The position numbers and the translations under genes are program-made. Below the pieces are notes generated by a model. The model did no database searches. It was given only the letters and a program-made list of their open reading frames with translations, and was not told the origin of the DNA. From contig JAIVIG010000360.1 in the NCBI GenBank assembly GCA_020200675.1, forward strand, positions 1-9,143: DNA of 9,143 nucleotides, given 5' to 3'. This DNA comes from Actinomycetota bacterium. Lineage in GTDB: Bacteria > Actinomycetota > Rubrobacteria > Rubrobacterales > Rubrobacteraceae. Below, piece after piece: positions 1 through 5,169 of this stretch (within the stretch, counting starts at the first letter, position 1; every line of letters starts with the position of its first letter).

Positions 1-357
1 GACGAGCGCCTGCATCGCCGCGACGAAGAAAGACATCCCGGCGAAGAACCGGGTTAACCCCGCCTCGCTCCGCATGTAGCCGACCGCGTAGACCATCACC
101 GAGAAGCCCACGACCGCGACGGCTGCCGCGAGCACGGCCGTCAAGGGCTCCGCGGTCAGCCGAAGCGGCAGCCCCGGCAAGCCCGGCAGCTCGGCGGAAG
201 GGCGTGCTCCAACGGCGACGCGCGAGAGCAAGGCGAGGGCAGAGGCCAGCGAGACGCCGGCCCCGAACAGGGCGAGTGCCGGCACGCCGCGCCTTATCGG
301 CAGGATCAGGACGGCGGCAACGAGGGGGCCAAGGATGATGAGGGTGAGGGTAATCAT
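1..357 (-). CDS. nuoL: NuoL-like proton-translocating subunit, N-terminal part (cut by window edge)
   Basis: Reading the minus strand from the ATG at 357 gives 119 residues that run off the window at position 1. The visible part has an N-terminal membrane helix (starting MITLTLIILGPLVAAVL), a second helix around residues 28-45, and then the NuoL/Mrp-type stretch 'VGFSVMVYAVGYMRSE' followed by 'RFFAGMSFFVAAMQALV'. This matches the GYM...RFFA.MSFF..AM..LV pattern at the start of complex I subunit NuoL and related antiporter-like proteins. In complex I it is the distal proton channel of the membrane arm. Its ATG overlaps the nuoK stop as ATGA, so it belongs to the same coupled operon. I cannot see the catalytic Lys/Glu residues of the antiporter core, so NuoL rather than another antiporter-like subunit rests on the N-terminus and gene order only. 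Confidence 0.85.
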   Translation of the reverse strand, partial: MITLTLIILGPLVAAVLILPIRRGVPALALFGAGVSLASALALLSRVAVGARPSAELPGLPGLPLRLTAEPLTAVLAAAVAVVGFSVMVYAVGYMRSEAGLTRFFAGMSFFVAAMQALV

Positions 358-662
358 CCCTTGAGGTCCTGGGCCTCTTCCATCTCGACGGAGCCTTTGG
401 CGCGGAAGCGGCCGGTCCCGACGCCGAAGCCGACTGCCATCTCCAGGGCCATGACGGTCATGACGATGAGGACGAACATCTGGCCGGCGTAGGCCTCGGG
501 GTGCAGAAAGCGCCAGAAGGCGACGAGGTTTACCATCGCGCCGCCGAGCATGACTTCGACGCCCATCATGATCATGACGAGGTTCGTCTGCGAGAGCGCG
601 CCGTAGAGGCCGATGCCGAAGAGTATCGCCCCGACGACGAGCGCAACGGTCAGCGTGATCAC
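354..662 (-). CDS. nuoK: NADH-quinone oxidoreductase subunit K-like (NuoK)
   Basis: A 102-residue protein of the usual NuoK length with three membrane helices at about residues 4-23, 28-52 and 60-82. It starts at GTG (662), which overlaps the nuoJ stop as GTGA. NuoK is a small membrane-arm subunit homologous to MrpC that helps carry protons through the E-channel. The two key membrane glutamates of the family are present: Glu36 in 'MGVEVML' and Glu74 in 'MALEMAVG'. The 'GLYGALSQTNLVMIMMGVEVML' region is typical NuoK. The acid residues needed for ion conduction are thus kept, although the electron-transfer parts of this operon are degenerate or missing. The tail (residues 83-102) is short and charged. 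Confidence 0.93.
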   Translation of the reverse strand: MITLTVALVVGAILFGIGLYGALSQTNLVMIMMGVEVMLGGAMVNLVAFWRFLHPEAYAGQMFVLIVMTVMALEMAVGFGVGTGRFRAKGSVEMEEAQDLKG

Positions 663-1162
663 TTGCTACCCCTCCTCTTTATCGCGATCGCGGTCGCCGC
701 GATCATGGCGGTCAGGATGGTTACGCCGGCGATCTCGAAGATGAGCATGGAGCGCTCCATGATCTCGATCCCGAGCCCGTACACCTGCTCCGCCGGACGC
801 ACCTCGCCGGCTATTGGCCCCCAACTGGTGAGGAAGGCGACGGCCAGGGCGGCCAAAGCTCCCAGGGCGCCGGTGACCAGCGACGCGCGCTTCTGGTGGG
901 TCATGTCCATCCCGCCCAAGCCTCCCGGGTCCATCATGTACATCACCATGAAGATCGCCATGATCGCCATCTCGGTCGCCATCATCATGATCTGCAACAC
1001 CCCGAGGAACTCCGTCTGCATGGCGAGGAACATACCCCCTATCGCCGCCTGCGAGAACAGGAGCGCGAGCGCCGAGCGCACCATTGAGGAGGTGCGAAAG
1101 ACGACGACGGCGAACCAGATCGCTGCGAGCCCGAAGAAGCCCATGAAGATCGCCTGAACCAT
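659..1162 (-). CDS. nuoJ: NADH-quinone oxidoreductase subunit J-like (NuoJ)
   Basis: 167 residues from the ATG at 1162, which overlaps the nuoH stop as TAATG and follows the Shine-Dalgarno-like GGTGAGG. The open frame continues upstream inside nuoH but has no better start. Helices are visible at about 1-22, 28-48, 52-77, 94-112 and 135-158. The family block is recognisable as 'SALALLFSQAAIGGMFLAMQ' followed by 'TEFLGVLQIMM', compared with the usual 'AEFLailQilVY'. The family's 'VYxGAIMVLF' pi-bulge motif in helix 3 is replaced by 'MMATEMAIMAIF', placing an extra acidic residue (Glu64) in the membrane. NuoJ links the quinone side to the antiporter subunits in complex I. No nuoI lies between nuoH and this gene, unlike the classical order. 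Confidence 0.9.
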   Translation of the reverse strand: MVQAIFMGFFGLAAIWFAVVVFRTSSMVRSALALLFSQAAIGGMFLAMQTEFLGVLQIMMMATEMAIMAIFMVMYMMDPGGLGGMDMTHQKRASLVTGALGALAALAVAFLTSWGPIAGEVRPAEQVYGLGIEIMERSMLIFEIAGVTILTAMIAATAIAIKRRGSK

Positions 1163-2058
1163 TACCTCACCACCAGTAGAAGGACGCCTACGTAGAAGAT
1201 GTTCAAGAGCGCGAGCGGGATGCCTATCTTCCAGCCCCACTCGAGCACGTGCGTCTCGCGCAACCTCGGCATGTAACTGCCGGCGAGTAGCATCGTCGTC
1301 GCCACGAGGAGCGTCTTCAGAGCGCTCCACGCCCACGGCGGCAGTACCGGTCCGAGCCACCCGCCCAAGTAGAAGACCGAGACCGCCGCCGCCAGGGTAA
1401 CGACGAGCACGGCGCGCGCGAGGCGCATCACCGCGAGCCTCCAGCCTGTGTACTCGGCCATAACTCCGCTCGCGAGCTCGCCCGGCGCCGTGGGCAGGTC
1501 GAGCGGCGGCAGGAAGGCTACCGCCATCGCCGCCACGAAGAAGGCCACGAAGCCCACCGGTTGGTAGATAGCGTTCGGTAGCGCCGCTTGCGACTCGACG
1601 ACCTCGGTGGTGAAGAGCGACTCGGCGCGCATGGCGACCGCGGTTATGGGCATGACGATGAGCATTGAGTAGGCGATGAGCTGGCCGAGGAAGCGGAAGC
1701 CGCCGACCATGGCGTAGGCCCCGTCGGGCCCCCAGCCAGCCATGAGGAGGGCGACCATGACATAGGCCAGGGCTGCGTTGACGAAGAGGGCGCCCGTAGC
1801 GAGGTCGGCAACGATCAGGTTCGAAGAGAGGGGTAGCACGGCGGCGGCGAGAAGGGCCGCGACGAGCAGGAGCGGCGGCGCGGCCTCGAAGAAGATGCGG
1901 TCGGGCTGCCTTGGGACGATCGACTCCCGTCCCAGGAGCGCTAGCCCCGATGCAATAGGTCCCGCGAGGCGCAGCCTGCCCGTAGAGGCCCAATCCTCCA
2001 GCACGGCGACGAGATACGCTCCCATAAGCAGCATTAGGATCGCTAAAACCGCGTTCAC
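1162..2058 (-). CDS. nuoH: NADH-quinone oxidoreductase subunit H-like (NuoH)
   Basis: 298 residues, somewhat short for NuoH, from a GTG at 2058 that overlaps the stop of the upstream fusion gene as GTGA; GGGGGA lies at a good distance upstream. It has about eight membrane helices. Family landmarks: 'GRESIVPRQPD' (residues 43-53, like 'KE.i.P..AD'), 'GWGPDGAYAMVGGFRFLGQ' (108-126, like 'GW.sn.kYa.lGalR..aQ') and 'LPPLDLPTAPGELASGVMAEY' in two parts (183-192 and 193-203, like 'PFDLPEaE.ELvaGyhtEY'). NuoH anchors the peripheral arm and forms the quinone cavity and the start of the E-channel. Several normally strict acids are lost: the 'SYE' Glu is 'AYS' (Ser131), and the paired Glu of 'PEAE' are Thr/Pro. 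Glu194 and Glu202 remain. This fits a subunit no longer working with quinone in the standard way. Confidence 0.92.
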   Translation of the reverse strand: MNAVLAILMLLMGAYLVAVLEDWASTGRLRLAGPIASGLALLGRESIVPRQPDRIFFEAAPPLLLVAALLAAAVLPLSSNLIVADLATGALFVNAALAYVMVALLMAGWGPDGAYAMVGGFRFLGQLIAYSMLIVMPITAVAMRAESLFTTEVVESQAALPNAIYQPVGFVAFFVAAMAVAFLPPLDLPTAPGELASGVMAEYTGWRLAVMRLARAVLVVTLAAAVSVFYLGGWLGPVLPPWAWSALKTLLVATTMLLAGSYMPRLRETHVLEWGWKIGIPLALLNIFYVGVLLLVVR

Positions 2059-4025
2059 CGTGCCATCCCCCAGGGACTCAGGTCAAGGGAGGCCACCCCG
2101 ACGAGAGCGTCCGCCAGCTCCTGCTGCTCGGCGACCTCTCCGACCAGCCCGAGGTGTCGCGCCGAGGGCTCGTCAAGTTCAACGACCTCCAAAGCGCCCC
2201 TCTCCGGCGTGAGGCGCAGTGCCGCCGCCCCGCGCGGCGTCTCGACTGTCGCCGAGCCCTCGCGGAGCGTTACGCCGTTCGGTGTTCGCTCCGGAACCGC
2301 CATCTCCCCCGCCTTCTGAACCAGGTCCAGACTCTGCTCGATCTCAGCGAGCCGTACCCGCAGGCGGGAGAGGGCGTCGTCCCCTTCGCGGATGACCGGC
2401 TCGAAGCCCAAAGATTGGTAGACCTCCTCGTCCGCGCGGGCGTCGCGACCGACGCCCGCGGCACGCGCCACCGAGCCCAGTGGCTCAGCCTCTTCGGGGA
2501 GTAGCCCGACGTCCCTCAACTTACGCCGGAGCAGCGGCGTCTTCTCCACCCTCCGGGAGAGCCTGCCGGCCTCAATCCACAGCCGCGCAACCTCGTCGAT
2601 GCTTGCCGCCCGGACGAGGGCGAGCTGGAATCTGCCCGCACGGTCTTCGAGCCAGCGGTACCCGATCAGGCGCCCGAAGAGCGAGAGCCAGCCCAGGTGG
2701 CTCGTCGCGCGCTCCTTCTCCAGGGCGCCCACCCGCGCGAACACCATCCGCTCGTCGGGTTCGACGCCCGCCGCGCTTTCGAGTGCCCGCAGGGCAAGCA
2801 CACGGTACGCTATCGGCGAGAGCGGGTCGAGCCGCGCGAGACGGTCGGCGAGCGTCTCCGCCGGGCCGGCGAGGTCGTCCGCGGAGGCCCGGCCCTCGAT
2901 GCTTTCCGCCTCTGCCCCCGCCACCGTGTCGCCGTCGAGCGTCACGGTGAGGGTGAGGCCGCCGGGCAACCCCGGGAACAGGGGACCGAAGGGCACGCCC
3001 TCCACCCACTCCATCTGCAACCCGTCGCTGCTGCGCGGAAGGTTCTCCGTCATCTCGACCATGGACATGAAACCCATGTCGTCGTGGTCCATGTGCTCGT
3101 GCCCGCCGTGATCGTGTCCGCCGTGCTCCGTGTGCTTGCGGCCTTCGTGCTCGCCGTGGGCGCCGTGCTCCGAGTCGCCGTGACCGTCAGGGTGGGCTTC
3201 TGCGTCTCCCTCGTCGGCGTGCTGGTGCTCCGCGTGGTCGTGCTCAGCGTGGGACACACCTCCTTGGCCGTGTCCGTCACGTTCCGTGTGGCCGTGGTCC
3301 GCAACCTCGTGTCCTTCGTCCCGGCCTTCCTCCCGGTCGTCATGGGCCGCGGCGGGGTGCTCCCCCTCGCCGTTATCCGTGTTACCGTGCGAGCCGTGGT
3401 CCTCCTCCTGGGCGTCGTGTTGCTCGTGGCCGCCGTGGTCCATGCTCCCGTGGTGCGTGCCGTGTCCGGCGTCATCCGTAGCGCCGAGGTTGTTCATGCC
3501 GGCAGCCTCACGCGGCACGAGGTCCATGCCGCAGATAGGACAGGAGCCCGGCTCGCTACGGACGATCTCCGGGTGCATGGGGCACACGTACTCGGTCTGG
3601 ATCCGGATTGCGTCCACGTCGAAGTCGGACGCCTCCGGTGAGAAAGCACTTCGCGCGAAGAGCCGCCGCAGTTCGGCGGCACCGACGGCGACGTCCTCCT
3701 GCCCGGGTCCGACCGCAACATCAGGCGCGGGGAGCGGCGAGACGTCCCCGACGCCGACAGCCAGGATCGCCCGGGGCCTGGGCATCTGGGCGTAGGCGAC
3801 CGCCGCGGCCCTCTTAAGCCCCGGCGGCAGCTCGCCGACAAGCACGAGCACGCTCGCGTGGCGGGGTGTGTGGGAGACCCGCAACCCGGCCGCCTCGAGG
3901 TCTACCCCTATGGCGCGGGTGGCTTCGGGGCCGGAGACGACGAAGGCCGCGAGCTCCCGCGCCTGCGCCCGGGCTACGAGGCGGCGGAGGAAGGAAGGCC
4001 GTGCCTTTCGGGCACCGGAGATCAC
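2055..4025 (-). CDS. Fused NuoB-like / heavy-metal-binding / His-rich / NuoD-like protein of a complex I-like operon
   Basis: 656 residues from the GTG at 4025, which overlaps the nuoA stop as GTGA; a longer frame reaching 4223 would run through nuoA. Four parts in order. (1) Residues ~24-123 are NuoB-like ('SGPEATRAIGVDLEAAG', 'TPRHASVLVLVGELPPGL', 'AYAQMPRPRAILAVG') but hold no cysteine, so the N2 [4Fe-4S] cluster cannot form. (2) Residues 146-172 are a heavy-metal-binding domain (YVCPMHP...CPICGMDLVPR). (3) Residues 188-314 are His-rich (31 His). (4) Residues ~317-656 are NuoD-like ('FGPLFPGLPGG', 'LDPLSPIAYRVLALRALE', 'ATSHLGWLSLFGRLIGY', 'AAGVGRDAR', 'VETPRG', 'VGVASLDLSPW'). The quinone-site 'HPATHG' is 'FPGLPG' and the 'LDY' tyrosine is proline. 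There is no NuoC domain. I infer a cytoplasmic, redox-inactive, metal-binding peripheral arm. The exact function is unknown. Confidence 0.85.
   Translation of the reverse strand: MISGARKARPSFLRRLVARAQARELAAFVVSGPEATRAIGVDLEAAGLRVSHTPRHASVLVLVGELPPGLKRAAAVAYAQMPRPRAILAVGVGDVSPLPAPDVAVGPGQEDVAVGAAELRRLFARSAFSPEASDFDVDAIRIQTEYVCPMHPEIVRSEPGSCPICGMDLVPREAAGMNNLGATDDAGHGTHHGSMDHGGHEQHDAQEEDHGSHGNTDNGEGEHPAAAHDDREEGRDEGHEVADHGHTERDGHGQGGVSHAEHDHAEHQHADEGDAEAHPDGHGDSEHGAHGEHEGRKHTEHGGHDHGGHEHMDHDDMGFMSMVEMTENLPRSSDGLQMEWVEGVPFGPLFPGLPGGLTLTVTLDGDTVAGAEAESIEGRASADDLAGPAETLADRLARLDPLSPIAYRVLALRALESAAGVEPDERMVFARVGALEKERATSHLGWLSLFGRLIGYRWLEDRAGRFQLALVRAASIDEVARLWIEAGRLSRRVEKTPLLRRKLRDVGLLPEEAEPLGSVARAAGVGRDARADEEVYQSLGFEPVIREGDDALSRLRVRLAEIEQSLDLVQKAGEMAVPERTPNGVTLREGSATVETPRGAAALRLTPERGALEVVELDEPSARHLGLVGEVAEQQELADALVGVASLDLSPWGMAR
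3084..3464 (-). repeat. Degenerate His/Asp/Glu/Gly-rich coding repeat (metal-binding linker)
   Basis: Codons for residues 188-314 of the fusion protein, with 31 histidines in 127 residues. The units are irregular (DHGGH, HGSMD, EHDHAEH, HGEHE). It contains almost no hydrophobic residues and is probably disordered. The opposite strand of the same stretch gives a long artificial valine-rich frame because CAC/CAT reads as GTG/ATG. Such sequences typically bind Cu, Zn or Ni. The repetitive DNA could expand or contract by slippage, so its length may vary between strains. Confidence 0.85.
3510..3590 (-). other. Heavy-metal-binding (CPMHP/CPICGM) domain inside the fusion protein
   Basis: Codons for residues 146-172 of the fusion protein. 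The motif is YVCPMHPEI, then about seven residues, then CPICGMDLVPR. This short domain is known from copper efflux periplasmic adaptors, the N-termini of some P1B-ATPases and other copper or heavy-metal proteins. Cys148, Met150, His151, Cys162, Cys165 and Met167 are the likely metal ligands. Its place between a NuoB-like and a NuoD-like domain is not something I know from described complex I proteins. Confidence 0.88.
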
Positions 4026-4384
4026 TGCCGCCTCAGCGCCCCCTGACTCCACCCGTAGAGGAGCCCGAGGAATAGCACCATTAGGAACACACCCATATCG
4101 AGCAGCGCCACGAGTCCGAGCTCCTTGTAGACGACGGCCCACGGGTACATGAAGGCCATCTCCATGTCGAAGGCCAGGAAGAGGAGTGCGTACCCGTAGT
4201 AGCGCACGTGGTAGCGGACCCACACCGGCTCGGGCGAGAGCTTGCCGGAGGTCGCCGGCACGTCCTTGGCCTTCTCCTCACACACCCGTCCTAACGAGCG
4301 GGAGACAGCACCCAGGCTCAATGCCAGCCCGACCGTCGCCACGATCATGCCGAAGAGGAGTGCATACTGCTGCAGAGCGTCCAC
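4022..4384 (-). CDS. nuoA: NADH-quinone oxidoreductase subunit A-like (NuoA)
   Basis: 120 residues from a GTG at 4384 with a clear Shine-Dalgarno GGAAAGG at 4392-4398. It has three membrane helices (about 7-28, 60-82, 89-111). The family signature is clear: 'VRYHVRYYGYALLFLAF' followed by 'DMEMAFMYPWAVVY', matching 'vRFy..AllFliFDvEvvFLyPWAv'. Asp73 and Glu75 of the E-channel are kept. The usual 'YECG' cysteine motif in the first loop is absent ('GKLSPEP' stands there). It is the first gene of the complex I-like operon, with a CsoR-type operator/promoter about 70 bp upstream and a GTGA overlap with the fusion gene downstream. NuoA contacts NuoH, NuoJ and NuoK near the quinone site in normal complex I. 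Confidence 0.92.
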   Translation of the reverse strand: MDALQQYALLFGMIVATVGLALSLGAVSRSLGRVCEEKAKDVPATSGKLSPEPVWVRYHVRYYGYALLFLAFDMEMAFMYPWAVVYKELGLVALLDMGVFLMVLFLGLLYGWSQGALRRQ

Positions 4385-4452
4385 GCCTTTGCCTTTCCAG
4401 AATCGCTAACACCGCTGAGATCACGACACCGGTCACACCGCCCTCGACCCGC

Positions 4453-4482
4453 TTTATATACCCCCGCCCGGTATATTCACAA
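4453..4482 (-). promoter_or_regulatory. nuoA operon promoter with CsoR-type operator
   Basis: On the minus strand a -35-like TTGTGA (4482-4477) is followed by TATATA (4460-4455, 16-bp spacing) or TATAAA (4458-4453, 18-bp spacing). The spacer holds a perfect inverted repeat, on the plus strand ATATACC-N7-GGTATAT (4456-4476). It can also be written TATAC-CCCCGCCCG-GTATA (4457-4475), the ATAC-N9-GTAT layout of CsoR operators. The same architecture recurs before csoR and copA. Binding here would block the core promoter, so the complex I-like operon is expected to be induced by Cu(I). The nuoA start lies about 70 bp downstream. Confidence 0.75.
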
Positions 4483-4548
4483 CCACAACAGAGGAAATTG
4501 GTTCTTTCGATGCAGCACCGTACACCGAAAGGCGCAGACCAGGCACAA

Positions 4549-4569
4549 GGCGGGAGTTAGTCTCCCGCC
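4549..4569 (-). terminator. Hairpin terminator-like structure after copZ
   Basis: A perfect 8-bp stem GGCGGGAG / CTCCCGCC with a 5-nt loop begins 24 bp beyond the copZ stop. On the minus strand it is followed only by TTGTGCC rather than a real T-tract, so it may be a weak intrinsic terminator or an mRNA-protecting hairpin. It separates the csoR-copZ transcript from the nuoA promoter. Confidence 0.55.
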
Positions 4570-4597
4570 CCTTAGGTAGTGGCTACCGCCCCTTAGG
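4565..4597. repeat. Short direct repeat around the copZ stop
   Basis: The 12-mer CCGCCCCTTAGG occurs at 4565-4576 and again at 4586-4597, a 21-bp period. The second copy contains the copZ stop codon and the first overlaps the right arm of the hairpin. It looks like a small local duplication; no function is evident. Confidence 0.6.
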
Positions 4598-4805
4598 CCT
4601 TCATCGAGTAGCCGACCTCCTCGATGGCCTCCCGGAACTGCTCGGTGCCCACCTTGCTCTCGTCGTAGGTCACCTCGACATCGCCCGCCGCGCGGTCGGC
4701 CTTCGCGCGCTCCACGCCAGTGAGCTCCTCGAGTTCCTCCTGGACGCTCAGCTCGCAGTGGCCGCAGGTCATGCCCTGCACCTTCAGCACCGTGGTCTTC
4801 GCCAT
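4593..4805 (-). CDS. copZ: CopZ-type copper chaperone (HMA domain)
   Basis: A 70-residue single HMA (ferredoxin-like heavy-metal-associated) domain. It starts at ATG 4805 with AAAGGAG at 4814-4820, eight bases upstream; a longer frame through csoR is an artefact. The Cu(I) site is 'MTCGHC' (Cys14, Cys17), and the domain ends 'EEVGYSMKA'. CopZ proteins carry Cu(I) in the cytoplasm and pass it to CopA and to CsoR. The gene lies 52 bp after csoR, so the two are probably co-transcribed from the csoR promoter, and it is followed by a hairpin. The His in the motif ('GHC') is common in bacterial chaperones. Confidence 0.93.
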   Translation of the reverse strand: MAKTTVLKVQGMTCGHCELSVQEELEELTGVERAKADRAAGDVEVTYDESKVGTEQFREAIEEVGYSMKA

Positions 4806-4857
4806 TACGATGACTCCTTTCGGTTGGGGGAACGCTCCTACCGGCGCCCCAATCTTC

Positions 4858-5169
4858 CTAATCCAGCTTGATGAAGCGCTCCACCGCCTCCTGGAGCTCT
4901 CGCACCTTCTCGTCGGCCTTGTTGCCGTCCTCCAGCGCCTCCCTGACACAGTGGTCCATGTGGTCCCTGAGAACCAGCGAGGCGACCTTCTCGGAGGCGG
5001 CAATATAGCTGCTTATCTGGGTGAGGATGTCCACGCAGTAGGCCTCCTCGTCCACCATCCGCTGCACACCCCGCACCTGGCCCTCTATCCGCTTGAGGCG
5101 GTTGCGCAGCTTCTCCTTGTCCTTGGCCTTTATGTAGCCGTGCGCCGACCCTACCTGCTGCTCGGTCAT
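4858..5169 (-). CDS. csoR: Copper-sensing repressor CsoR
   Basis: 103 residues from ATG 5169; an in-frame ATG at 5205 would add 12 residues but sits only about a dozen bases from the likely transcription start. This is the all-helical CsoR/RcnR family. The Cu(I) triad is intact with the exact family spacing: Cys45 in 'EEAYCVDIL', then His70 and Cys74 in 'DHMDHC' (25 and 4 residues apart, as in Mycobacterium tuberculosis CsoR Cys36-His61-Cys65). 'LKRIEGQVRGVQRMV' is the conserved DNA-facing helix. CsoR represses copper genes and is released by Cu(I) binding. It has its own promoter containing an operator (5224-5252), implying autoregulation. The out-of-frame end of copA overlaps its ATG as ATGA. 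Confidence 0.95.
   Translation of the reverse strand: MTEQQVGSAHGYIKAKDKEKLRNRLKRIEGQVRGVQRMVDEEAYCVDILTQISSYIAASEKVASLVLRDHMDHCVREALEDGNKADEKVRELQEAVERFIKLD

Noticed and set aside
1162..1993. Long N-terminal extension of the nuoJ frame
   Set aside because: Runs inside nuoH and is Arg-rich without motifs; homology to NuoJ begins at ATG 1162.
3084..3464. CRISPR or tandem repeat array
   Set aside because: The repetition comes from irregular His codons within one open frame; there are no fixed-length repeats or spacers.
2697..3641. 314-residue plus-strand frame, valine-rich
   Set aside because: It is the reverse complement of the His-rich coding region and NuoD-like start; CAC/CAT codons read as GTG/ATG. 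No ribosome site or family.
4025..4223. N-terminal extension of the fusion gene to 4223
   Set aside because: It would lie wholly inside nuoA in another frame; the GTG at 4025 gives the same GTGA coupling seen across the operon.
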